Shown here: in pieces, positions 53,416-62,475 of the stretch
Layout: each line of letters opens with the position of its first letter
Position numbering within the stretch: position 1 is the stretch's first letter
Assembly: GCF_002736145.1 (NCBI RefSeq)
Contig: NZ_CP024160.1
Location: forward strand, 806,001 to 870,000
Length of the DNA: 64,000 nt
Origin: Collinsella aerofaciens
Lineage (GTDB): Bacteria > Actinomycetota > Coriobacteriia > Coriobacteriales > Coriobacteriaceae
Direction: 5' to 3'
Made by a program: the position numbers and the translations under genes
The notes under the pieces: generated by a model
What the model was told of the DNA's origin: nothing
What the model saw: the letters and a program-made list of their open reading frames with translations, nothing else
The model's database searches: none

Positions 53416-54429
53416 CTAGGAATCGCAAGAAGGCATATCTTCAGCGTCACACAAATACCATGCGCCGATCACTTTCGACAAAAACGAGAAGGAGGAAGTT
53501 ATGACCTCCGCACCTTTATAGTAGTTGATGTTGCGATTTGCCCTAGAAATAAACTTTGAAAGCGATTGTGCTTTGTGCTTAATAACGCCTTTAGACGACA
53601 CCTCTTTGTGCAGATATAGCGTTGTGACAATCTGGCGTATTCGCTCATTGCTCATCCTTGCCTTACGCTGATAAGAGCCAACCCTATCTATTTTGCTCAA
53701 TGCCTTCATAACACCGTTATTTGCCCTTCGGGCATTCTCACCCGAAGCAAGACCGTTAAGAATGCAACTATTGTGAGCACACGCGTTGCGGAGATCTTTT
53801 GCCGCGCGAAGCAAATAAAACCTATCGCGAAGCTCATCATCGTCAAACCGTTTGGCGCAAAACAAAATGAATGAATTAAAGGCGCCAAAGGTAATAACTT
53901 CCAGAAAGGCCCAGACAGGCATATTAAAACCACTGTATTTTGCAAGAATGCCTGCAGAATAGGCACTCGACTCACAACGTGAAATCTCTTTTTTAACCCA
54001 GTTGGTCACATTCCCCTTGCTATCAAATGTATCCTGCTCGCTTAAATAGTCTTGAACGATTTCGTAACCGTCCTCGGCATGCTGTTCTATCCTGCCCAGC
54101 AAGTCAACTTTGCAGAAGTGCTCAATATCAAGAGTGAGCGAAATCATCTCGTTTCGAAGCAACATATCAATAATCGAAAGGTCAACAAGCATCTTGAAAT
54201 CTAAGTTGACATATTCACCCTTGCGTTTTCCATCAGAAACCTTTGGAAATCCGGTGCGGTACGAGCGCAAGCGAAAGTAATTGTTGTTCTTCGTCAGATA
54301 CTCGACCGCCTCTGCCTCGCTCATATAGCGGAAACGGACACCCTTGCTCTTAAGATGGGAGACTTGTTCCCAAGGAGTAAGCCAAGGCTTTTGATCGCAC
54401 ATATCTTGTTGACGAATAGGACTATTCAT
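53416..54429 (-). CDS. Abi_2-family abortive-infection protein (HEPN-type)
   Basis: A 337-residue protein of the AbiD/AbiF-type Abi_2 group. The N-terminal part has the family opening (TPWEQVSHLKSKGVRFRYMSE, then NNNYFRLRSYRTGF), and the RNACAHNSCILNG segment near residue 220 gives the R-N-x-C-A-H motif of HEPN ribonucleases. Such proteins are known from phage-defence systems in which the cell stops growing on infection. TGGAGAGCG precedes the ATG. It is a solitary gene in a degenerate region, with no partner antitoxin that I can see, and is low in GC. RNase activity is inferred from the motif. Confidence 0.87.
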   Translation of the reverse strand: MNSPIRQQDMCDQKPWLTPWEQVSHLKSKGVRFRYMSEAEAVEYLTKNNNYFRLRSYRTGFPKVSDGKRKGEYVNLDFKMLVDLSIIDMLLRNEMISLTLDIEHFCKVDLLGRIEQHAEDGYEIVQDYLSEQDTFDSKGNVTNWVKKEISRCESSAYSAGILAKYSGFNMPVWAFLEVITFGAFNSFILFCAKRFDDDELRDRFYLLRAAKDLRNACAHNSCILNGLASGENARRANNGVMKALSKIDRVGSYQRKARMSNERIRQIVTTLYLHKEVSSKGVIKHKAQSLSKFISRANRNINYYKGAEVITSSFSFLSKVIGAWYLCDAEDMPSCDS

Positions 54430-54642
54430 TGCGCTCTCCAGCGTATTTGATGAAATAACAAATCTAATTTTATCCTAACTGTAAATACCTATTAAACAGC
54501 CGGACGCTCATGCAAATACATCATGGCACGCCGCCGCCCATCTCGCCTTGAGCTCGTGACAGCGATAGCCCTTGCGCTTTGCGAATGGTATCTTTGTTGC
54601 TACAAATTAAAACACGCAATGCTATAGATAGACGAAATCTGA

Positions 54643-54762
54643 TTAGCGGGCGACGAAGAGTGCCACATCTCTATTATCACGGGGATTGACGGCCCAGAAA
54701 AACCCGATATGGCAATCGACGCTGAGAGCAGTCTTAAAGAATATGACGTCGCCCTCACTCGA
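54643..54762 (-). pseudogene. C-terminal remnant of a NlpC/P60-like hydrolase
   Basis: The minus strand reads SSEGDVIFFKTALSVDCHIG, then FFWAVNPRDNRDVALFVAR and a TAA. The GDVIFF strand followed by the HIGFFW segment matches the end of the hydrolase domain at 48905-51115 (GDIVFFN, then SHIGFFWG). No upstream catalytic-Cys part is present, because the frame runs directly into the ATPase remnant. The 54430-54642 gap holds nothing else I can identify. Confidence 0.7.
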
Positions 54763-54763
54763 T

Positions 54764-55269
54764 TTAGAACCGTTCGGGAATCTCCTCGGCGTTCTCTCGC
54801 AGATAGATATCTAGGTCCGGCACGGCAAACTGCACGTAGCCCCTCTGTGGTGCCTGAATAACCTCTCTTTGTAGCAATTTTGCCCTAATAGAGCTGACCT
54901 CATTGGTCTTTTTACCCATGCGCCTAGCAATCTCGGATGATTTGGACTGCTGCTTGTCCTCGCACATCGCCAAAAGGTATTTGATTTCGTTAAGTCCCAG
55001 TCCAGAAATCGCGAGCTCGTGAACAACATCGTGAAAACGAGCCTCTGCCAGCGCAATGCCTTCGGTGACGTCGCGCTCGCTCACAATGGCACTTTTGTCA
55101 CGATGCAAGTTGGCGCGCTGCCAAATGGAATAACCGACCAGTTGCACCAGATAGGCATAGCCCTTAGTAGCCTTAGCGGCTCTCGACAGAAGGTTGTCCT
55201 CTATGGTCAAACCAGTCGCGACAAAACCATCGCCCATAGAGAGCGACGCCTCTACTTGTTTACCTTTCT
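54764..55269 (-). pseudogene. C-terminal remnant of an ATP-binding protein with winged-helix end
   Basis: About 165 codons. The visible part has AAKATKGYAYLVQLVGYSIW, the lid region typical of AAA/STAND-like ATPases of the archaeal-ATPase (ORC/Cdc6-like) type, then a winged-helix-like stretch (SEIARRMGKKTNEVSSIRAKLLQREVI). No Walker A or B remains; the frame is open upstream only to a TAG at 55270-55272. An ATG at 55237 could start a short product, but it lacks the nucleotide-binding part, so I call it a truncated copy. Confidence 0.72.
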
Positions 55270-55463
55270 AGGGAATCGATTAACAGTCAATCATCGTTAA
55301 AATAATTATCGCAGACTATATCGAATAATATCGAGCTGTATAAGCTTGTATAAACTTATCGCGAAAGTATCGAGTTTTCGTAATTTATCTTAGTAAGTTG
55401 TCTACGTTGCTTTCTTCCAAGCTCATAGCGAAAGAAAGTTTAGGACTTCCTAAAACCATTGCC

Positions 55464-57950
55464 TTAATACGAGAAGTACTCACTTTCAGCGGATAAGTTC
55501 GGCCCCAACCACGGGTCGCCATCGAGGAAGAACTCCGGCCAGCGTTGCATGAACAGTGCCTGTTCGCGCTTCCAGCGACGCAGTTTTTCCTCGTTGGCCT
55601 CTTCCCTGCCGCGCGAGGTGAACTCGTAGTGATACAGCTCGGCATAGGGCGTAAAGATGGTGCGGTAGCCCGCCTCCCACACGCGAAGGCAAAAGTCTGC
55701 GTCGTTAAAACCGACGGCGAATTCCTCGTTATAGCCTCCGATCTGCTCAAATACGTCGCGTCGCACCATCTGGCAGGCACCCGTCACGGCGCTAAAGTTG
55801 CCCGGGCGCACGGCACGGGCAAGATAGCCCTCGCGCTTTGCCGAGAAGTCCTGGTTGGCATGGGCAAGTGCGCCGCGCACGCCAACCACAATGCCAGCGT
55901 GCTGCACCAGATGATCGGCAAAGTAGAGTTTGGCACCCACCACGCCCGCATCGGGACGCTGCAGATAGCCCATCATCTCTTCGATAAAGTCCGGGCTTAT
56001 GACCTCGGTATCGTTGTTGAGCAGCAGCAGGTAGTCGCCCTTGGCGTGCTCAACGCCAAAGTTGATGATCTGGGAGTAATTGAACTCACCCGGCCAGCAC
56101 ACAACGCGCGCGATGCCCTTGCCTTCGGATGCTGCAGCCACGCGCTCTGGCAGGGTTTCGTAATACGCAAACGTCTCCGGAGCTTCGCTGTTGTTCTCCA
56201 CCAAGACGATCTCGTAGTTGGCATACGTTGCCTTCTGGGCGATCGACATCACACAGGCGTCGAGCGTCTCAATGTGATCCTTGGTGGGAATCACAATGCT
56301 TACCAGCGGCGCAGGCTCCGGCAGCGCATAGCGCATGCGGTAGACAAACGGCGTCTCGGTCTCCTCGACCGTTCCGCAAATGCCCAGCGCGTTAAAGTGG
56401 CGCTGAAGCGCAAGGCGCCCGGCTTCAATGGCATACGGTTTGCTATCTGCAGAGCCATCGGCGGTGGAACCGGGATGCACACGCCAGTGATACAGCACAT
56501 GCGCAACATGCTCAAACCGCGCGCCCGCCGCAAGGCAGCGGAGCGTCAGGTCGTAGTCCTGGGCACCCGCAACGTCTTCTGGGGACGTGCCAATGTGATC
56601 GATGAGCGCCTTCTCCACCATCAGAAAATGCGTCACGCAGTTATGGCTATAGAGCAGGTCGACGTTGAGCCGCGTCTTAAAGACCGGCTGGCCCCACTCC
56701 CCCGTTTTCTGGAACATGTCCTCGTCGCAGAACAGGACCTGGGGACGCTCGCCCTCGGCCGCCTTATTCAGCGCGGCAACATAGTGGAATAACGCGTCCG
56801 GTTCCAGAATGTCGTCATGGTCCAAGAACGCGATGTAGTCGCCCGTCGTTTGCTCGATACCCGCGTTGGTGTTGACCACAATGCCGCCGTTGCCGGGAAG
56901 CTCGATGCGACGGATGCGCTCGTCGTTGGCACCTGCCGCAAGGGCGGCCACCGCATCCCATTCAGGCGAGGCATCCATAAGGAGCAGTTCCCAGTTGTCA
57001 TAGCTCTGGGCTAGCACCGAGTCCAGCAGCTCGCGCAGGTATTCCCGATCAGTCTTGTAGCACGGCACCACAATACTCACGAGCGGCCTATAGGCAAAGG
57101 CCGCCGAAGCGACACGCTGGCACACCAAATCGCCCGGCTTTGCACGATGCTGTTCAAACCAACGTCGATAAGCTGCGTCGTCTGCACGCGCGTCCTTCAT
57201 GCGGTTCCAACTGTCATCGACCATGCCGTTGTACAGGCGACCATCCATGGCGCAAAACCCGCTCTGGATCTGCTCCGTGGGATCGCTCACAATCGCGACA
57301 AAATCTCGTATATCCTGAGGCATCTCAACGCTCAGATACGTTTTATTGACGCGGCAACCGTTGCGCTGCGGCACATCGACCTGCGACTCAAACACATGCA
57401 CGGTAGCATCGATGGCATTCATATGCGTATCGAAGATCTGGAGCTCAGGTGCGCACTGGGGTTCTCCCGCCCAGGTAACCTCATAGCGCCACACCGCGCC
57501 GGCGTCTGCCGGTAAATAGCGAATGGCATCGATCTCGTAGCGACCGCAGCATTCGCCACGCTGCGCATCGCGGATAAGCGCGCACAGCGCAGGCTTTGCT
57601 TTGTAGTTAATCTTGGATTCCAGCTTGGCCACGCGGCTATCGAGGCGAATGGAGCCCAACCTTTGGCCACCGGATGCAAATGTGACGTCAATCGTAGAGC
57701 CGTCCAAAAAGGGAAGCACCAAGACGGCGAGCTCGCGCTCGTAATCGGAAACGGAAGGGCAAAGCGCCAGCACGCGGCCGTGATCGACCGGGAGCACCAG
57801 TGACAGCACACAAGAGCCGCTCGTCGTCGCATGGGCAAACGCTTGAGAACCCTCCCGCTCAATAAGCGCGGCGACATCCTGACCGGCAAAACGAAGCAGC
57901 ACAAACAGACGGCCCTGGCTGCGGCAAAGTGCCAAACGCTTGATACTCAT
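55464..57950 (-). CDS. Large two-domain GT2 glycosyltransferase
   Basis: An 828-residue soluble enzyme with the same plan as the protein at 26941-29412. A beta-rich N-terminal part of about 290 residues is followed by a GT-A domain (VSIVVPCYKTDREYLRELLDSV, FLDHDDILEPDAL, LFCDEDMF) and a second one (VSIVIPTKDHIETLDACVMSI, LLLNNDTEVISPDFIEEM, FNDADFCLRVWEAGY), then ELYHYEFTSRG. Such enzymes usually build rhamnose-containing or teichoic-acid-like backbones. GC-rich, unlike its paralogue. The start ATG abuts the upstream gene's TAG. First-domain and second-domain metal motifs both look intact. Substrates not known. Confidence 0.92.
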   Translation of the reverse strand: MSIKRLALCRSQGRLFVLLRFAGQDVAALIEREGSQAFAHATTSGSCVLSLVLPVDHGRVLALCPSVSDYERELAVLVLPFLDGSTIDVTFASGGQRLGSIRLDSRVAKLESKINYKAKPALCALIRDAQRGECCGRYEIDAIRYLPADAGAVWRYEVTWAGEPQCAPELQIFDTHMNAIDATVHVFESQVDVPQRNGCRVNKTYLSVEMPQDIRDFVAIVSDPTEQIQSGFCAMDGRLYNGMVDDSWNRMKDARADDAAYRRWFEQHRAKPGDLVCQRVASAAFAYRPLVSIVVPCYKTDREYLRELLDSVLAQSYDNWELLLMDASPEWDAVAALAAGANDERIRRIELPGNGGIVVNTNAGIEQTTGDYIAFLDHDDILEPDALFHYVAALNKAAEGERPQVLFCDEDMFQKTGEWGQPVFKTRLNVDLLYSHNCVTHFLMVEKALIDHIGTSPEDVAGAQDYDLTLRCLAAGARFEHVAHVLYHWRVHPGSTADGSADSKPYAIEAGRLALQRHFNALGICGTVEETETPFVYRMRYALPEPAPLVSIVIPTKDHIETLDACVMSIAQKATYANYEIVLVENNSEAPETFAYYETLPERVAAASEGKGIARVVCWPGEFNYSQIINFGVEHAKGDYLLLLNNDTEVISPDFIEEMMGYLQRPDAGVVGAKLYFADHLVQHAGIVVGVRGALAHANQDFSAKREGYLARAVRPGNFSAVTGACQMVRRDVFEQIGGYNEEFAVGFNDADFCLRVWEAGYRTIFTPYAELYHYEFTSRGREEANEEKLRRWKREQALFMQRWPEFFLDGDPWLGPNLSAESEYFSY

Positions 57951-59018
57951 CTACACTTCTCGCTTTCCCAGGGCGTTCGCTGCCATACGCTTGCAGGCAC
58001 CCAGGCGCCCAAACCTCAAGACGTCGTAATCGAACATGAGCTTTTTACATGCACGGGCATTGGGGGCCTTGCTGGTAAGCGCCGCACGCACCATAGCAGC
58101 AACAGAAGGAGCGCATTGTGCGAGCGCAGCAACGCTGCCCACGGCAGAACCGGAAAGCGCCGTGGCAACGGCAGCAAACACCTTGCCACAGTCCGAACCC
58201 AGTAACCTGAGCGCATCGTACAGCACCAGATCGCAGAGGAAGTACGCCAGATCATCGGCATGCTGGGCATCGAGACCGTCGCGCTGCCAATCAGCCAGCA
58301 CCGCGGAATAAATCTTCACGTGCTCCAGCAGACGCGTCTCGTCGTCATAGCGCATGGTATCCATGAGCGAGCCTTTGCGCGCCACGCGGTAGTCATACAG
58401 CTTGTTCGAGATAAGCGCGGTCTTGTGCGAACGACCGTACACGGCAAAATCGAAGACCTGGTCCTCGCCATACTTAACGGTTTCGTCGAACACGATCCCG
58501 TTGCCCAGCAAAAACTCACGCCCGCAGGCGGTGCGCCAGGCAAAGGGGCGAGATGCTTCCTTAAACAGCAGGTCGGAGCTATAGCCTTCAAACGACACAT
58601 CGCGCGGGCTCAGCACATAGTTAAGCCACGGATACCCCGCCTCGAGCGGATACGGATTCGCGCCAAAGGTCAAAACGTCGCAGTCCTCGCGCTCAAAGGC
58701 ATCGACGATCACGCGGCATGCATCGGGCGTAAATCGGTCGTCGGAATCCAAAAACGCGACGATAGGCGCCGTGGACGCAGCGATGCCTGCATTACGTGCA
58801 CTCGACAGGCCACCGTTCTCCTTATCGACCAGCGTAAAGCGCGCATCCTTTTCGCAATAGGCAGCCGCAATATCGCGCGAACCGTCCGGCGAGCCATCGT
58901 TGACCAGCACGCCTTCCCAATCGGGCATGTCCTGCGCAAGCAGGGAGTCCAGGCACCAGGCCAGGCACTCCTCCACTTTATAGATGGGAACAACAACGGA
59001 AATCTTGGGGGTAGCCAT
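57951..59018 (-). CDS. GT2 glycosyltransferase
   Basis: A 355-residue GT2 enzyme: ISVVVPIYKVEECLAWCLDSLL, VLVNDGSPDGSRDIAA, LDSDDRFTPDAC as the metal site, and GEDQVFDFAVYGRS further on. A helical C-terminal part with no TM helix. ATG 59018 has AGGAG 9 bases upstream; GTG 59024 is possible but too close to that box. It is tightly packed with the large GT2 downstream (adjacent stop and start) and with three similar GT2 genes upstream on the same strand. Confidence 0.9.
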   Translation of the reverse strand: MATPKISVVVPIYKVEECLAWCLDSLLAQDMPDWEGVLVNDGSPDGSRDIAAAYCEKDARFTLVDKENGGLSSARNAGIAASTAPIVAFLDSDDRFTPDACRVIVDAFEREDCDVLTFGANPYPLEAGYPWLNYVLSPRDVSFEGYSSDLLFKEASRPFAWRTACGREFLLGNGIVFDETVKYGEDQVFDFAVYGRSHKTALISNKLYDYRVARKGSLMDTMRYDDETRLLEHVKIYSAVLADWQRDGLDAQHADDLAYFLCDLVLYDALRLLGSDCGKVFAAVATALSGSAVGSVAALAQCAPSVAAMVRAALTSKAPNARACKKLMFDYDVLRFGRLGACKRMAANALGKREV

Positions 59019-59030
59019 AGTCACTCGCTC

Positions 59031-60149
59031 CTACTGTGCGGTCGGAACGTCATCAGGGTGCGGGTTGTCGCCGTAGGTGCGCTGATACGTCAGCACACGC
59101 CAGACCAGCGGCAGGCCGCCAATCTTAAAGTAATGCTTAAACGTATTGAGCTTGCCCGGCTTCTTAAAGTCAAAGCGCGAATCGATATAGGCGCGGGGCG
59201 ACTTGACCATCAGGCGCAAGTCGGTCTCGCCACGCGGATCAAACAGCGACAGGTCAAAGCGACCGGCATCCCAATCGGCCTTGAGCTCAGACGAGGCTTT
59301 CTTCCAAAACTGCTCACGCAGCTCATCGACCAGACGCTCATCATTCCAACGGTACGTATCGACCTTCATGCGCATTAAAATGCCCTGGAGCTGAGCCTTA
59401 AGCTCGGGACGCTCGTCCAAAAAACGTTGCATCTCGGCATATTCATCGCACACGCAAAACACCTTGTTTGGCGAATTAACGGAGCTCTTCTCGTTATCTT
59501 GGCGATAGCACAAAATGGGGTCCGCAATAAACGCGGCACGCTCGGCGCAAGCCCAAACCTTAAAGTTAAAGCCTGCGTCCTGATACGAGGCACCCGGCGT
59601 GGGAAGGAACCGAATCTGATTGTCGTTGAGGAACTCGCGCCGATAGATAGCCGACCAAATGGATGGTTTGCGGTAGAAGATGCCCGGGCGATCGACGGGG
59701 CGATACGCGGCGCCCGTCATATGCTCGTCGATAATCCCAAACAGTTCACGGCGTTCGCTGGGCGTGGACCAATACAGGTAAAAGTCGCCCTTTACCACAT
59801 CGGCATGCTCGGCATCGGCCTTGGCGACCAGCTTTTGGAGCGAATCCTCAAACATAAAGTCGTCGGACTCAAGGATGCCCACGTACTCGCCGCGCGCCAT
59901 CTCCAGGCCGCGGTTCATCGAGTCGCCGTAGCCGCTGTTGGCCTTGTCGATCATCTTTACACGGGGGTCGCGCTCCATGTACTCGCGGATGATATCTGGC
60001 GAGCTATCGGTGGAGCCGTCGTTAATGCAGATGATCTCGATGTCCTTGAGCGTCTGAGCCACGGCGGAATCGAGGCACTCGCGTAAGTAGCGTTCGACAT
60101 TGCAAATGGGGACAAGCAGCGAAACTTTAGGGGTATCAGAGTTCTGCAA
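59031..60149 (-). CDS. GT2 glycosyltransferase
   Basis: A 372-residue enzyme: VSLLVPICNVERYLRECLDSA, IICINDGSTDSSPDIIREYM, ANSGYGDSMNRGLEMARGEY, LESDDFMFEDSL as the metal site, and a helical end. It is a close paralogue of the gene at 61271-62374, with which it shares long stretches in the donor-binding half even at DNA level. The TTG at 60149 is preferred: CAGGAGG lies 5 bases upstream. The frame is open to 60368, which would have no ribosome-binding site. Acceptor unknown. Confidence 0.89.
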   Translation of the reverse strand: MQNSDTPKVSLLVPICNVERYLRECLDSAVAQTLKDIEIICINDGSTDSSPDIIREYMERDPRVKMIDKANSGYGDSMNRGLEMARGEYVGILESDDFMFEDSLQKLVAKADAEHADVVKGDFYLYWSTPSERRELFGIIDEHMTGAAYRPVDRPGIFYRKPSIWSAIYRREFLNDNQIRFLPTPGASYQDAGFNFKVWACAERAAFIADPILCYRQDNEKSSVNSPNKVFCVCDEYAEMQRFLDERPELKAQLQGILMRMKVDTYRWNDERLVDELREQFWKKASSELKADWDAGRFDLSLFDPRGETDLRLMVKSPRAYIDSRFDFKKPGKLNTFKHYFKIGGLPLVWRVLTYQRTYGDNPHPDDVPTAQ

Positions 60150-60223
60150 GAGAACCTCCTGTTGAGTAGCGTGTAACAGGGTTATTTTAGCAGCCGCGTT
60201 AAGGCGGGCGGCAGCGCTTGGAA

Positions 60224-61264
60224 TTAGATAAAGCGCTCCAGGCAGGCTTTGAGACCGCGAGTCGAAAGATAGAACAGCGTGGCGTCTGCCATCGAAACGC
60301 CCGAGGTCGCCGCAACGAGCTTGTGGGCAACACGGCGAACGGCGCCCTTGGCAGGCATATCCGCCCACTCCGTTCCCAAAAACGTCGTGAGGTCTATGTT
60401 GACGCGAGCCGCCACGCGATGGAAGTCATCGGCATCCAAGCGCGCCAGGTCGAACACAATAAGGTCCAAAAACCAAGTTATCAGCTCGCCGGAACACAGG
60501 TCCAAAAGATCGTAGGCCGCCCAGTCCTCCAAGATCTCCTCGAGCATCCTCATGTGGGCGTCAAGCTTTTTGGCGCGAGCCACGGCACTGTTGAACTCGT
60601 GCGTCGCCGATTCGCTCTCCATCACGTAGTGGTAGAACTTGTCCGGCATGACGACGGTCTTGCGGGCAAGCGCATAAGCCGCAAATTGGAAGACGACGTC
60701 CTCGCCCAAAGCCAAACCGGGGGCGAAACGAATGCCTTCGCGATTAAGCAGCTCGCGCGAAAAAGCAGCACGGCAGGCATAGGGCTGCGCATTCGAACGG
60801 AACAGCAGTTGGGGATCACGGGCGCCGAAGGTACCAGCTTTGGGGCTCATGAGTTGCTGGACACGTTTGGGGGCAGCATTGGCAGGTTCACAGACGCCGC
60901 CAAAAACGGCGGCCTCGGCATCCGCAGACTCCATGGCATGCAGCACGCGCTCGACCGTCTGGGCATCGATGTAATCGTCGGCGTCCACAAAAAAGACGGT
61001 CTCGCCCTCGGCGACATCGATACCGGCATTTCGAGCACACGAGACACCCGCGTTTTCCTGGTCAATCACCAGTACGCGATTGTCGGCCTGCGCGATCTGG
61101 CGCAACACGTTCAGCGAATCATCAGTCGAACCGTCGTTGACGCAGACAACCTGAATCGAACACTCAGACTGGACCAACAGCGAATCGAGGCATCGCTGAA
61201 TGGAGCGCGACGAATTGTAGACGGGAACGACAATGGTCGCTTTGGGGGTCAAAGTCTCTCCCAT
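60224..61264 (-). CDS. GT2 glycosyltransferase
   Basis: A 346-residue GT2 enzyme: ATIVVPVYNSSRSIQRCLDSL, VVCVNDGSTDDSLNVL, FVDADDYIDAQTVERVL as the metal site, and GEDVVFQFAAYALARKT in the acceptor half, with a helical C terminus. It sits between the two close paralogues at 59031 and 61271 but differs from them and is nearer to the one at 57951. The start ATG follows GGTAGG. A 524-codon open frame on the opposite strand is an antisense artefact of GC-rich codon use. Confidence 0.9.
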   Translation of the reverse strand: MGETLTPKATIVVPVYNSSRSIQRCLDSLLVQSECSIQVVCVNDGSTDDSLNVLRQIAQADNRVLVIDQENAGVSCARNAGIDVAEGETVFFVDADDYIDAQTVERVLHAMESADAEAAVFGGVCEPANAAPKRVQQLMSPKAGTFGARDPQLLFRSNAQPYACRAAFSRELLNREGIRFAPGLALGEDVVFQFAAYALARKTVVMPDKFYHYVMESESATHEFNSAVARAKKLDAHMRMLEEILEDWAAYDLLDLCSGELITWFLDLIVFDLARLDADDFHRVAARVNIDLTTFLGTEWADMPAKGAVRRVAHKLVAATSGVSMADATLFYLSTRGLKACLERFI

Positions 61265-61270
61265 GTCGAC

Positions 61271-62374
61271 CTACCCCCTCAGCGATTCGATGAGGAAGGC
61301 AGCAACCACACCTGGGCCTCCAACCGAGGCGTAATACTTAGCACGCCCCAAGGCACCATCCGTCGCAAAACTCGGATGCTCGTCAACCCAGCCCTCAGGA
61401 TCTTTGAGGATGGCAGCGAGATTTGCGCGCTTCCACGGCTTGAGGTCGTCAAGCGAAAAGTCCCCGGCGTCCAAGGCCGCTTGGAACTCCTTGGCCATCT
61501 GAACCAGGAACTCCTTATAGAACTTAGGCGCCAGGCGCACGTAGTTCCACATGTACGAATCGTACTTAATGAGCTGATTGAACTTGAGCATGCGCGCGAC
61601 ATCGCCGTTTGCGTGGTCGCGGGCATAATCCTCTCGAATCCAACGCTCAATCTCGGCATACTCGGTATTGACGCAAAAGACCTTAGCCGAAGAATTGACC
61701 GAGGAATTCTCGTTGTCCTGACGATACGACAACACGGCATCATGCAGGTAAACAGCCTTATCGGCGCACGCGATCACCTTAAAGGCGAATGACGTGTCCT
61801 GAAAGGACGCCCCCGGAGTCGGCAGGAACGTAATGCCGTTGCGCTCAAGAAAATCGCGACGGTACACGGCCGACCAAATCGACGGCTTTTGCTTAAAGAA
61901 CTGTGTCGTATCGCTCGGGTGCACCGGCTTGCCACAGTCCTTGGCTTTAAACATCTCGTGCAGTGAACGGCGCTCCTCGGGCTTAGACCAGTAGAAATCA
62001 AAGTTCGCCTTCGCAAAGTCGGCATTATTGGTATCGGCGGCCGAGACAAGTTTTTCGAGTGCGTCGGGCGCCATAAAGTCATCGGACTCCAAGATGCCAA
62101 CGTACTTGCCACGCGCCATCTCCAGACCGTGGTTCATCGAGTCGCCGTAGCCGCTGTTGGCCTTGTCGATCATCTTAACGCGCCCATCGCGCTCCATATA
62201 CTCGCGGATAATCGCGGGCGAGTTGTCGGTCGACCCGTCGTTAATGCAGATGATCTCAATATCCTTGAGCGTCTGCGCCAGGGCGGAATCGAGACACTCG
62301 CGCAGGTAGCGCTGAACATTGTAAATGGGAATAAGCAGCGACAGAACAGGGCTGCCAGAGGCGTTAGTAGACAA
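61271..62374 (-). CDS. GT2 glycosyltransferase
   Basis: A 367-residue enzyme: LSLLIPIYNVQRYLRECLDSAL, IICINDGSTDNSPAIIREYM, ANSGYGDSMNHGLEMARGKY, LESDDFMAPDALEKLV, and a helical C-terminal part. A paralogue of the gene at 59031-60149. The TTG start has AAGGAG 5 bases upstream. First gene of the minus-strand GT2 operon (61271 then 60224, 59031, 57951, 55464), divergent from the acyltransferase. Confidence 0.9.
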   Translation of the reverse strand: MSTNASGSPVLSLLIPIYNVQRYLRECLDSALAQTLKDIEIICINDGSTDNSPAIIREYMERDGRVKMIDKANSGYGDSMNHGLEMARGKYVGILESDDFMAPDALEKLVSAADTNNADFAKANFDFYWSKPEERRSLHEMFKAKDCGKPVHPSDTTQFFKQKPSIWSAVYRRDFLERNGITFLPTPGASFQDTSFAFKVIACADKAVYLHDAVLSYRQDNENSSVNSSAKVFCVNTEYAEIERWIREDYARDHANGDVARMLKFNQLIKYDSYMWNYVRLAPKFYKEFLVQMAKEFQAALDAGDFSLDDLKPWKRANLAAILKDPEGWVDEHPSFATDGALGRAKYYASVGGPGVVAAFLIESLRG

Positions 62375-62440
62375 ATGTGCTCCTTAGGAAATACCTGTCG
62401 TTTCATGGTATCAAAGGGTCAGCGCGCCAGCGGGCGTTTA

Positions 62441-62446
62441 TATAAT
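62441..62446 (+). promoter_or_regulatory. Putative -10 box of the acyltransferase gene
   Basis: A perfect TATAAT 30 bases before the ATG at 62476. The -35 region is not consensus. Confidence 0.4.
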
Positions 62447-62475
62447 CTATGGAGCCCAACCTACGAAAGGACGCC

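Noticed and set aside
55545-56792. 415-codon plus-strand open frame
   Set aside because: Antisense to the large GT2.
60218-61792. 524-codon plus-strand open frame
   Set aside because: Antisense to two GT2 genes with intact motifs.
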